A DNA stretch of 64,000 nt, taken from NCBI RefSeq assembly GCF_014649495.1, contig NZ_BMTD01000003.1, positions 186,001 to 250,000 of the forward strand. The letters run 5' to 3'. Positions 34,200-42,435 of the stretch are shown one piece after another. The number at the start of each line of letters is the position of its first letter. The first letter of the stretch is position 1. Under the pieces are notes generated by a model. That model saw nothing but the letters and a program-made list of their open reading frames with translations, was not told the DNA's origin and ran no database searches. Origin of the DNA: Streptomyces filipinensis. Lineage in GTDB: Bacteria; Actinomycetota; Actinomycetes; Streptomycetales; Streptomycetaceae. Made by a program: the position numbers and the translations under genes.

Positions 34200-35408
34200 A
34201 TGGAGTTCCGGCAGTCGAACAAGCTCAGCGAGGTCTGTTACGAGATCCGCGGCCCGGTGATCGAGCACGCCAACGCGCTGGAGGAGGCCGGGCACAGCGT
34301 GCTGCGCCTGAACACCGGCAACCCCGCCGCCTTCGGTTTCGAGGCACCGGAGGAGATCCTCCAGGACATGATCCGGATGCTGCCGCAGGCGCACGGCTAC
34401 ACCGACTCCCGCGGCATCCTCTCCGCCCGCCGGGCGGTCGCCCAGCGCTACCAGAACCTCGGCCTTGAGGTCGGCGTGGACGACGTCTTCCTGGGCAACG
34501 GCGTCTCGGAGCTGGTCTCCATGGCCGTGACGGCCCTGGTCGAGGACGGCGACGAAATCCTCATCCCCGCCCCGGACTTCCCGCTCTGGACGGCCGTGAC
34601 CACCCTGGCCGGCGGCAAGGCGGTCCACTACCTGTGCGACGAACAGGCCGACTGGAACCCGGACCTGGCCGACATGGCCTCGAAGATCACGGACCGGACG
34701 AAGGCCGTGGTCATCATCAACCCCAACAACCCGACGGGCGCGGTGTATCCGAAGGAGGTCGTCGAGGGCATCCTGGACCTGGCCCGCCGGCACGGCCTGA
34801 TGGTGTTCGCCGACGAGATCTACGACCAGATCCTGTACGACGACGCGGTCCACCACTCGGCCGCCGCCCTCGCCCCCGACCTGGTCGTCCTCACCTTCTG
34901 CGGCCTGTCGAAGACCTACCGGGTGGCGGGCTTCCGCTCCGGCTGGCTGGTCGTGACCGGCCCCCGGCAGCACGCGAAGGACTATCTGGAGGGCCTCACC
35001 ATGCTGGCCTCCATGCGCCTGTGCGCCAACGCGCCCGCCCAGTACGCCATCCAGGCCGCGCTCGGCGGCCGCCAGTCCATCCGCGAACTGACGCTGCCCG
35101 GCGGCCGGCTGCACGAGCAGCGGAACGTGGCCTGGGAGAAGCTCAACGAGATCCCCGGCGTGTCCTGCGTGAAGCCCAGGGGCGCGCTGTACGCGTTCCC
35201 GCGCATCGACCCGAAGGTGCACCGGATCCACGACGACGAGAAGTTCGTCCTCGACCTGCTGCTGCGCGAGAAGATCCAGGTGGTCCAGGGCACCGGTTTC
35301 AACTGGCCCTCCCCCGACCACTTCCGCGTCCTCACCCTGCCGCACGCGGAGGACCTGGAGGCGGCGATCGGCCGGATCGGGCGGTTCCTCGGCGGGTACC
35401 GGCAGTAG
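34200..35408 (+). CDS. PLP-dependent class I/II aminotransferase (AlaA-like)
   Basis: Predicted 402-residue enzyme resembling glutamate-pyruvate/alanine aminotransferases. The PLP Lys238 lies in SKTYRVAGFRSGW. Asn and Asp contacts appear in NPNNPTGAVYP and FADEIYDQILYDD, and the start MEFRQSNKLSEVCYEIRGPV fits the AlaA group. It probably makes alanine from pyruvate and glutamate. The gene has a strong ribosome site (GGAGGG) and is divergent from the HxlR regulator. Confidence 0.92.
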   Translation: MEFRQSNKLSEVCYEIRGPVIEHANALEEAGHSVLRLNTGNPAAFGFEAPEEILQDMIRMLPQAHGYTDSRGILSARRAVAQRYQNLGLEVGVDDVFLGNGVSELVSMAVTALVEDGDEILIPAPDFPLWTAVTTLAGGKAVHYLCDEQADWNPDLADMASKITDRTKAVVIINPNNPTGAVYPKEVVEGILDLARRHGLMVFADEIYDQILYDDAVHHSAAALAPDLVVLTFCGLSKTYRVAGFRSGWLVVTGPRQHAKDYLEGLTMLASMRLCANAPAQYAIQAALGGRQSIRELTLPGGRLHEQRNVAWEKLNEIPGVSCVKPRGALYAFPRIDPKVHRIHDDEKFVLDLLLREKIQVVQGTGFNWPSPDHFRVLTLPHAEDLEAAIGRIGRFLGGYRQ

Positions 35409-35544
35409 CCCGTTTCACACATTCGCTCGCCTGTGCGAAGATCGCCCCGCACGAACCGGGGGATCTTCGCGTCTGACCAGCGCCGCGCCGCCGTTCCCCC
35501 GGGTCCGGTTCCAGCAGACCCGCAGCAGACCAGGGGGAGCACCG

Positions 35545-37362
35545 TTGATCTCGTCCAGAAAACCGTCCTCGTCGCGCATACGCCGGACGGCCGTCGCCGT
35601 GGTGTGCGGCGCCGCCCTCGGGGGCGGGATGGCGCCCGCGCAGGCCGCGACCGCCGCGTCGCCGGCGCCTTCGGCCGGGCAGGAGGCGCGGCAGGCCGCG
35701 CGGTTCTGGACCGCGCAGCGGATGGCGGACGCGGCGCCGCTGGACGGGCACCGGGCGCGGCCGGCGGGACCCGGTCCGTCGGCCGCGGCGGCGGGCCGCC
35801 CGCAGGGCACCCTGTTCCAGGGGACGCGGCTGGTGGGCACGTTCTTCGGGTCCGACGGGCCGGGGGGCACCACCTGGCACTGCACCGGCAGCGTGATCGA
35901 CACCCCCGCGAGGAACATCGTCCTCACGGCCGCCCACTGCGCGCTGAACATGAAGGGCGACTACGTCTTCGTCCCCAAGTTCGTGAAGGGCGCGAGCCCC
36001 GACCGGCAGCCCTACGGCATCTTCCACATCCAGCGGATCTTCATCGACCCCCGGTACGTGCCCGACAGGGGATCGTCGACCACCAAGAAGCCCGCGTCCG
36101 ACCTGGACACCGCGTTCGCCCGGGTCTCCGCCAACCAGCGCGGCCAGAGTCTCCAGGACGCGGTCGGCGGCGGGCTGACCTTCACCCGCGCGTCCGGCTA
36201 CACCCACAAGAACGTCACCGTCGTCGGCTACCCCGCCTACCGGCACAACGCCGCCGGACGCGCCGTCAAGTGCACCGTGCCGACCAAGCAGCTCCCCGGC
36301 TACCGGCAGATGTCGATGACCTGCGGCGGCTACTACGGCGGCGTGTCCGGCAGCCCGTGGATCACCGACTACAAGGACGACGCGGGTACCGGTCACGTCA
36401 TCGGTGACCTCGGCGGCTACAACGGCGGCGGCAACGACGCGAACGTCGACTACATCAGCTACGCCCCCGCGTTCGGCACCGACGCCGCCAACCTCCTCGC
36501 CGCCGCGGTGGCGAACCGGAACCCGGCCGCCGGTCTGCCCCCGTACCAGGGGCTCCAGTTGCCCGGCGGGGCGGGCCGCTGGCAGAAGGCCGCGCTGATG
36601 GCCTCCGCGGACTACACCGGTGACGGCCACGGCGACCTGCTCGTCGTCTGGTCCGACGGCGGGGTCACGCTGTACCCCGGAGACGGCGACGGCGCGTTCG
36701 GTGCCGAGAAGCGGCTGCTGAAGGCCAACTCCACCTGGACCCACGCCCGCAACGTCACCGCCGGGACGTTCACCGGCGGCCGTCCGGGCCTGCTGGTGCG
36801 CTGGTCGGACGGCGAGGTGACCCTCTACCCGGACCTCGGCGCCTCGGGGGTCGGCAGGGAGGTGCAGATGGCGAAGCCCCGCTCCGGCTGGGAGAACGTC
36901 GTGCAGCTCACCGCCGGGCAGTTCCACGGGGCCGACGGCCCGACCGATCTGCTGGCGCGGCGGTCCGACGGCACGCTGATGCTGTACACGGGGATCCACT
37001 CCGGCTCCTTCGGCACCGGCAGGCGGCTCCTCGCGGCGAACGGCACCTGGACCAAGGCCGCGCTGCTGAGCGGCGGCGCCTTCAGGGGCACGGCCGGCTC
37101 GGACCTGCTCGTGCGCTGGTCCGACGGCTCCCTCGACAGCTACACCGGTGTCTCGGCCACCGGGCCCGGAACCCGGTCCCGGCTGCTCGGCCCGAACGGC
37201 ACCTGGCCGCACGCCCAGGTCATGACCACCGGCGACCTCACCTCCGACCGCACCGGCAACGACCTGGTCGTGCGCTGGTCCGACGGCGAGACCACGCTGT
37301 ACGCCGACACCGGCGCCAAGACGCTCGGTACCGAGAACACACTGGTCCTGCCAGGCACCTGA
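35545..37362 (+). CDS. Secreted trypsin-like serine protease with C-terminal beta-propeller-like repeats
   Basis: Predicted 605-residue exported protein. It begins at TTG 35545 after GGGGGAG. A signal peptide ends near AQAATA (~residue 33). A trypsin-like domain (~65-320) carries the triad: His in LTAAHC (~131), Asp in DLDTAF (~187) and Ser in GVSGSPW (~270). The C-terminal ~260 residues hold five repeats of ~50 residues, each with a core like DLLVRWSDGxxTLY, of the VCBS/FG-GAP type that folds as a beta propeller and usually binds sugars or proteins. The enzyme probably degrades extracellular protein while tethered by the propeller. No pro-protease inhibitor gene is nearby. Confidence 0.92.
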   Translation: MISSRKPSSSRIRRTAVAVVCGAALGGGMAPAQAATAASPAPSAGQEARQAARFWTAQRMADAAPLDGHRARPAGPGPSAAAAGRPQGTLFQGTRLVGTFFGSDGPGGTTWHCTGSVIDTPARNIVLTAAHCALNMKGDYVFVPKFVKGASPDRQPYGIFHIQRIFIDPRYVPDRGSSTTKKPASDLDTAFARVSANQRGQSLQDAVGGGLTFTRASGYTHKNVTVVGYPAYRHNAAGRAVKCTVPTKQLPGYRQMSMTCGGYYGGVSGSPWITDYKDDAGTGHVIGDLGGYNGGGNDANVDYISYAPAFGTDAANLLAAAVANRNPAAGLPPYQGLQLPGGAGRWQKAALMASADYTGDGHGDLLVVWSDGGVTLYPGDGDGAFGAEKRLLKANSTWTHARNVTAGTFTGGRPGLLVRWSDGEVTLYPDLGASGVGREVQMAKPRSGWENVVQLTAGQFHGADGPTDLLARRSDGTLMLYTGIHSGSFGTGRRLLAANGTWTKAALLSGGAFRGTAGSDLLVRWSDGSLDSYTGVSATGPGTRSRLLGPNGTWPHAQVMTTGDLTSDRTGNDLVVRWSDGETTLYADTGAKTLGTENTLVLPGT

Positions 37363-37434
37363 GCCGCCGGGAATGCCCTGCGGCCGCCCGCCGTTGACGA
37401 TCCCTGTTGGTGATCACCGGACAGGGGGAACGAC

Positions 37435-38595
37435 ATGTCGACCGATGTGCACGGCACGGTGGCGGAGGGATTCGAGGGCGTACGCGAGGAGTTCGCGGCG
37501 GTGCTCGCCGGGGAACGGGACGACCCGGGCGCCCAGCTCGTGGTGTACCGGCACGGGCGGCGCGTGGTGGATCTGTGGGGCGGCGACGGCATCGACGGCG
37601 ACTCGCTGACGACCCTGTACTCCATCGCCAAGGGAGCGGCACACCTCGTCGTCGCCCTGCTCGTCCAGGACGGGGTGCTCGACCTCGACCGTGAAGTGGC
37701 CGCCTACTGGCCCGAGTTCGGCACGCACGGCAAGGACCGGCTGACGCTGGGCGAGCTGCTGGAGCACCGGGCGGGACTCGTCAGCGACCCCGAACAGCCC
37801 TTCACCATCGAGGAGCTGGCCGACGACCGGGTGGTCGCGGCCCGGCTGGCGACGCGCAGGCCGCTGTGGGAGCCGGGCAGCGCCTGGGGCTATCACGCCT
37901 TCGTCATCGGCGCCCTCACCGGCGAGGTGGTGCGCCGGGCGACCGGCCGGTCGATCCAGGAACTGTACGAGGAGCGGATCCGGGCGCCGTACGGGCTCGA
38001 CTACCACCTGGGGCTGCCCGCCGCGGCGGAGCCACGCTGGGTGGACGTCCAGCCGCTGGTGCCGACCCCGGAGGAGGCCGCGCTGCTCAAGGAGCGGGCG
38101 GCGGCTCCGGACAGCATCCGGGGCATCGCCTTCAACGCGCACGGCCCGGCTCCGACCGACCTGGTGGCCTTCGGCAACCACCCCCGGGTCAAGGCCCTCG
38201 GGCCGACCTCCTCGGGCGGGGTGGGCAACGCGCGCGGCGTCGCCGGGATGTACGCGGCCGCCATCTCCACCGTGGACGGCCGGCCGCCGCTGCTCACGCC
38301 CGCGACCGCGGCCCTGTTCGGCGCGCTGCGCACCCCGGGCGGGCCGGACCTGGTCACCGGCAGCGAGAACCACTTCGCGCGCGGCTTCGAGCACACCCCC
38401 GCGCTCTACCCGTTCCTCGACCCCGGCACCTTCGGGCACAGCGGCGCGACCGGCTCGCTGGGCTTCGCCGACCCGGCGAACGGCATCGCGTACGCCTACA
38501 CCCGGCGCCGGTTCTCCTTCCCCTCCGGGGTGGGCGCCGCTGTGGAGAACGGCCGTCTGGCGCAGTCCGTCCTGCGGGCCGCGGCCTCCCTGTGA
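37435..38595 (+). CDS. Serine hydrolase of the beta-lactamase/EstB family
   Basis: Predicted 386-residue cytoplasmic enzyme (no signal peptide). The SxxK motif is SIAK (Ser63, Lys66). The second motif is YHA within WGYHAF (~residue 152), typical of the esterase branch rather than true class C beta-lactamases, and HSGATG (~335) replaces the KTG box. Family members hydrolyse esters of small carboxylic acids. No regulator adjoins it. Starts at ATG 37435 after AGGGGGAACG. Confidence 0.9.
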   Translation: MSTDVHGTVAEGFEGVREEFAAVLAGERDDPGAQLVVYRHGRRVVDLWGGDGIDGDSLTTLYSIAKGAAHLVVALLVQDGVLDLDREVAAYWPEFGTHGKDRLTLGELLEHRAGLVSDPEQPFTIEELADDRVVAARLATRRPLWEPGSAWGYHAFVIGALTGEVVRRATGRSIQELYEERIRAPYGLDYHLGLPAAAEPRWVDVQPLVPTPEEAALLKERAAAPDSIRGIAFNAHGPAPTDLVAFGNHPRVKALGPTSSGGVGNARGVAGMYAAAISTVDGRPPLLTPATAALFGALRTPGGPDLVTGSENHFARGFEHTPALYPFLDPGTFGHSGATGSLGFADPANGIAYAYTRRRFSFPSGVGAAVENGRLAQSVLRAAASL

Positions 38596-38630
38596 CACCG
38601 TGCTGACAGGCGAGCGGGAAGGGCGCTGAC

Positions 38631-39230
38631 GTGGGTGACCTCTTTCTCGTCCGGCACGGTGAGACCGAGTGGTCGCGGTCCGGACGGCACACCGGCTGGA
38701 CCGACGTACCCCTCACCGAGCACGGGCGGAAGGAGGCCCGCGGGCTGGTGCCGCTGATCCGCTCGCACCGGATCGGGGCCGCGTTCGTCAGTCCCCTGCA
38801 GCGGGCCCGGGAGACCGCCGAACTCATCGGGGTCCACGACGCCCGGATCGACGCCGACCTGCGCGAATGGGACTACGGCGGCTACGAGGGCGTGACCACC
38901 GTGGAGATCCAGCGGGACCGGCCCGGCTGGTTCCTGTTCACGGACGGGGTCGCCCCCGGGCCGCCGGAGCACCCGGGCGAGTCCCCGGAGCAGGTCGGCG
39001 AGCGCGCCGACCGGATGCTGGCCAAGGCCGACGCCGCCCTCGCGAACACCGAGGGAGTCGTCGTCCTGATCGCCCACGGCCACTTCCTGCGCGTCCTGAC
39101 CGCGCGCCGCCTCGGCCTCCCGCCGCAGCACGGGGCACTGTTCCAGCTGGCGACGGGGGCACTGTGCCGGCTGGGCACGGAGCACGGGCGGCCGGTGGTG
39201 GCGGGCTGGAACATCCGGCCGCGGGAGTAG
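38631..39230 (+). CDS. Histidine phosphatase family protein
   Basis: Predicted 199-residue enzyme of the phosphoglycerate-mutase-like superfamily. LVRHGETEW holds the phospho-accepting His9. The acid/base Glu is in REWDYGGYEG, and the second His is in IAHGHFLR (~148). It is likely a phosphatase of small metabolites. It starts at GTG 38631, 35 bp after the serine hydrolase. Confidence 0.92.
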   Translation: MGDLFLVRHGETEWSRSGRHTGWTDVPLTEHGRKEARGLVPLIRSHRIGAAFVSPLQRARETAELIGVHDARIDADLREWDYGGYEGVTTVEIQRDRPGWFLFTDGVAPGPPEHPGESPEQVGERADRMLAKADAALANTEGVVVLIAHGHFLRVLTARRLGLPPQHGALFQLATGALCRLGTEHGRPVVAGWNIRPRE

Positions 39231-39417
39231 GGCGCCGCGGGCCCTGGCATACCGGCGGCGGTACACGGGCGACCGTATACGGAAGCCTGCCCGCTGACGT
39301 TCGCATACGGCCTTCTGTCCACGGGCCCCCGCGTTGTCGGACCCGGACCGTACTCTGCGGAATGGGCCGTCCGGGCGGGCGGCCCCGGACAGAGGACGGC
39401 ACCGGGGGGAGCACGCT

Positions 39418-40056
39418 GTGACACGACCGCCGACCGCCGCGCAGCGGCGTCTGATCGAGGCCGCCGATCCGGTGACCGGGCGGCTGCGCGGTACGCAGGC
39501 GCAGCTCGCGGCGCTGGCCGAGCGGGGGCTGGCCTTCCGTCACCCCCGGCCGCCGCACGCGTACTTCCTGACACCGGCGGGGCAGCGGACACGGGAGGCG
39601 GAGCCCGAGGCGGCCGAGAAGAACGCGGTGGCCGCGGATCCCGCGCCCGCCGGGGGCGTGTTCGCGGCCCGGACCGGTGGCGAGCAGGGGCCGCACGCGG
39701 CGGGGCCGGCACGCCTGCGGGAGGTCCGCAGTGCCTGGCAGGGGCTGCTGGAGCTGCGCCGGATGACCAACTCCGACGGCGCGGTGGACCGGCCGTGCGG
39801 ATGGGAGCGCACGCATCTGGTGCGGGCGGTGGCGCTCGCCCTGGAGGCGGCCGGACACCCTCCGGCGGGCGGGGACGCGGACGGCTACCGGGTCCGCGCG
39901 ACCCCGCAGCCGGAGGCCGTCGCCGTGTACGCGCCGGACCCGGAGAGCCTGGCGGCCTGCGCGGCGACGCTCGCGGGCGCGGGCTGGCAGGCGGGGGAGT
40001 ACACCGAACCGCGGACGAGGGTGCGCTATCTGCTGGCCTCGCCGCGCCGGGTGTGA
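39418..40056 (+). CDS. Hypothetical protein with an N-terminal Arg/Ala region, function unknown
   Basis: Predicted 212-residue protein. GTG 39418 follows a strong ribosome site (GGGGGGAG). A short helical N-terminus (QRRLIEAADPVTGRLRGTQAQLAALAERGLAFRHP) resembles a small HTH or DNA-binding start. A charged linker follows, then a C-terminal alpha/beta domain (RPCGWERTHLVRAVALALEAAGHPPAGG and AGWQAGEYTEPRTRVRYLLASPRR). No catalytic motif is recognised. Confidence 0.7.
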   Translation: MTRPPTAAQRRLIEAADPVTGRLRGTQAQLAALAERGLAFRHPRPPHAYFLTPAGQRTREAEPEAAEKNAVAADPAPAGGVFAARTGGEQGPHAAGPARLREVRSAWQGLLELRRMTNSDGAVDRPCGWERTHLVRAVALALEAAGHPPAGGDADGYRVRATPQPEAVAVYAPDPESLAACAATLAGAGWQAGEYTEPRTRVRYLLASPRRV

Positions 40057-40108
40057 GCGGCATGCCAAGATCGATCGATCCGAGTTCCGAACACGAGAGG
40101 GACAAGCA

Positions 40109-40531
40109 GTGACCGAGGCCTTTTCCGTCCGTGTGACCGTCCGCGGTTACGAGACCGACACCCAGGGACACCTGAACCAGTCCGTGTACCTCAACTACGC
40201 GGAGCACGCCCGCTGGTCGTTACTGCAGGCGGCCGGCATAAGCCAGGCCCGCCTCATGGGCCAGGGGGTCGGTCCGGTGTCGCTGGAGACGACCATCCGC
40301 TTCCGGCGCGAACTGCTCGCCGGTGACGAGGTCGACGTGAGCTGCGGGTTCGAGTGGGACGGAGGGAAGACCTTCCGGATCGTGCAGGAGATCCGGAAGG
40401 CCGACGGCACCCTGGCGGCCGAGGTGAGCGCGGTGGGCGGCCTCCTGGACCTCAAGGAGCGCAAACTCGTGTCCGACCCTCGGAAGGTGTTCGAGGAACT
40501 GACCACGGACCTCGCCCTGTTCGGCCTGTAG
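40109..40531 (+). CDS. 4-hydroxybenzoyl-CoA-type (hotdog) acyl-CoA thioesterase, TTA-containing
   Basis: Predicted 140-residue hotdog protein. TDTQGHLNQSVYLNYAEHAR is the family signature, with the catalytic Asp in ETDTQGH. It hydrolyses an acyl- or aroyl-CoA thioester. It starts at GTG 40109 following AGAGGGAC. Codon 38 is TTA (40220-40222), one of only two found in the window, which in Streptomyces makes translation dependent on the bldA tRNA and so suggests expression during development or stationary phase. Confidence 0.88.
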   Translation: MTEAFSVRVTVRGYETDTQGHLNQSVYLNYAEHARWSLLQAAGISQARLMGQGVGPVSLETTIRFRRELLAGDEVDVSCGFEWDGGKTFRIVQEIRKADGTLAAEVSAVGGLLDLKERKLVSDPRKVFEELTTDLALFGL

Positions 40532-40548
40532 TCCCCCGGGCGTGCCCC

Positions 40549-41403
40549 TCAGGCCTCGCCGAAGGCGGCCCTGTGGTCCTGCGCCCACTCCCGGAAGGAC
40601 CGCGCCGGCCGGCCCAGGACCTCGGGTACGTCCTCGGTGACCACCGCGTTGCCGCCGTCGCGGACGAACGCGAGGCCGGCCAGGACGCCGTCCGCCCGGG
40701 TCTCGTCGAAGCCCCAGGTGGTGCGCAGGAAGTCGCGGGTCTGCTCCGGCGACAGGTTCCGCGCCGCGACGGGGCGGCCCAGGACCTCGGCGAGCACGGC
40801 GGCCTGGCCGGGGACGCCGATCGCCTCGGGCCCGGTCAGCGTGTACGTCCGCCCCGCGTGCCGGCCGTCGAGCAGGGCCCGCACGCCGACCGCGGCCACA
40901 TCGCGCGGGTCGACCACACCCGACGCGCCGTCCCCGGTCATGTTCGGCACCGGCTCGCCCGCCCGGAGCGCCTGGACCCAGCTCAGCGTGTTGGAGGCGA
41001 ACGACGACGGCCGCAGCACGGTCCATGCGGCTCCGCTGTCCCGCACGGCCCGCTCGCCGTCCAGGTGCCAGAGCCCGGAGGGCCCGGAGGCGGCGTCCCC
41101 GGTGCCGATCGCGGAGAGCTTCACCAGCCGGCCGACGCCCGCCGCGCGGGCCGCCGCGACCAGCGCCGCGTCCTGTCCCTCGTCGGGGCCGGGCGGCCGG
41201 AGCAGGAAGGCGGCCGTCACACCCGCCAGCGCGGCGTCCAGGGACGCCGGGTCGCGGTAGTCGCCGCGCACCACCTCCACGCCGGCGGGTACCTGTGCCC
41301 GCGCCGGGTCGCGGGTGAGTGCGCGCACCTTCTCACCGCGTGCGGCCAGCTGTCGTACGACGTCACCGCCGATGGTGCCCGTGGCACCCGTCACCAGGAT
41401 CAT
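40549..41403 (-). CDS. NAD(P)H-binding NmrA-like oxidoreductase
   Basis: Predicted 284-residue atypical short-chain dehydrogenase of the NmrA/QOR2 group. The nucleotide motif is TGATGTIGGDVVRQL near the start, then LTRDP, VRGDYRDPASL, KLSAIG and RPSSFASN. Such proteins bind NADPH and act as reductases or redox sensors. It is divergent from an AraC regulator, which may control it. ATG 41403 is the start. Confidence 0.9.
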   Translation of the reverse strand: MILVTGATGTIGGDVVRQLAARGEKVRALTRDPARAQVPAGVEVVRGDYRDPASLDAALAGVTAAFLLRPPGPDEGQDAALVAAARAAGVGRLVKLSAIGTGDAASGPSGLWHLDGERAVRDSGAAWTVLRPSSFASNTLSWVQALRAGEPVPNMTGDGASGVVDPRDVAAVGVRALLDGRHAGRTYTLTGPEAIGVPGQAAVLAEVLGRPVAARNLSPEQTRDFLRTTWGFDETRADGVLAGLAFVRDGGNAVVTEDVPEVLGRPARSFREWAQDHRAAFGEA

Positions 41404-41505
41404 GAGGACCACGATGGGCCCGTCGAGGGGCTCGGCTCTTGGAAATTCCGGCACGTTCGGCCCGCCCGGACGACGGTCGGGGGCGCTTACGGTGGAGGGG
41501 TGCCG

Positions 41506-42351
41506 ATGACCACCGCCGAGCAGGCTCCGACCGTGCCCGAGGTGCTGCGCCCGTGGATCGCCGGGCTGCGGACCCTGACCTTCGCCGAGCCGCCCGAGGA
41601 GACGTTCGTCCAGCTGCCCGACGCGGTGACCAAGGTGGTGCTGCGGATGACGGCGGACGGGCGGCGTGAGGTGCTGGCCGTCGGGCCGCGCGTGCGGGCC
41701 TCGTACCACGAGGGGAAGGCCCACATCTCGTGTGTGGAGCTGCGCCTGGCACCGGGTACGGCCGGGCCCCTGCTGGGCGTTCCGGCCGCCGCCCTGCTCG
41801 GCCGGGCCGTGGCACTGGACGAGGTGCCGGGCGCGGCGGGGCGCCGGCTCGCGCGTGAGCTGGGCCGGCTGGATCCGCGGGAGGCGGGGCCGCGTCTCGC
41901 CGAGGTGCTGCCCGGGCTGCTGTCCGCCGCCGTGGATCCGGCGCGGGCGGCGCTGCTGCGCGCGGGTGTGGAGGCGTTGTCGGTGCGGGCGGACCGGGAG
42001 CCGGCCCGGGTGAGGGAGGTCGCCCGGGAACTGGCCGTCAGCGAACGCCAGTTGCGGAACCTGTTCGCCGAAGGTGTCGGGGTGTCCCCGAAGCACTACG
42101 CCCGTATCGACCGTGTCCGTACGGTGGCCACCCGGGCGGGCAGTGCCCGCTGGGCCGAACTGGCGGCCGCGACCGGCTACTTCGACCAGGCGCACATGTC
42201 GTCCGACTTCCGGTCCCTGATGGGGGTCCCGCCCCGCTCGTACGCCATGGGCCGGCTGCCCGCGCTGACCCCGTGTCAGGCCGGGTTCCGCCGGGCGGGT
42301 GAGGTGCCACCCCAGGGCTTGGGAGGCGAGGGCGGGAAGCCCACCCCGTAG
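41506..42351 (+). CDS. AraC-family transcriptional regulator
   Basis: Predicted 281-residue regulator. The N-terminal half is a DUF6597-like sensor domain (VLRPWIAGLRTLTFAEPPEETFVQLPDAVTKVVLRM). The C-terminal part holds the double HTH, VREVARELAVSERQLRNLFAEGVGVSPKHYARIDR and ELAAATGYFDQAHMSSDFRSLMGVPPRSY. It is divergent from the NmrA-like gene across a 102-bp gap. ATG 41506 follows GGAGGGG; an in-frame GTG two codons earlier is less likely. Confidence 0.88.
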   Translation: MTTAEQAPTVPEVLRPWIAGLRTLTFAEPPEETFVQLPDAVTKVVLRMTADGRREVLAVGPRVRASYHEGKAHISCVELRLAPGTAGPLLGVPAAALLGRAVALDEVPGAAGRRLARELGRLDPREAGPRLAEVLPGLLSAAVDPARAALLRAGVEALSVRADREPARVREVARELAVSERQLRNLFAEGVGVSPKHYARIDRVRTVATRAGSARWAELAAATGYFDQAHMSSDFRSLMGVPPRSYAMGRLPALTPCQAGFRRAGEVPPQGLGGEGGKPTP

Positions 42352-42395
42352 GCCGCGTACGACGGCCACCGGGCGTCGACCGCCTGCCACAGCGA

Positions 42396-42431
42396 CGGCG
42401 CGGGGTACGGCGTCCTGCGTACCCCGCGCCG
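42396..42431. terminator. Bidirectional terminator between the AraC gene and the permease
   Basis: A perfect 14-bp inverted repeat (CGGCGCGGGGTACG and its complement) with an 8-base loop lies between two convergent genes, 5 bases past the permease stop. Confidence 0.85.
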
Positions 42432-42435
42432 GTTC

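Noticed and set aside
37363..37434. Terminator after the protease gene
   Set aside because: No strong inverted repeat is present in the 72-bp gap; the serine hydrolase may share the transcript.
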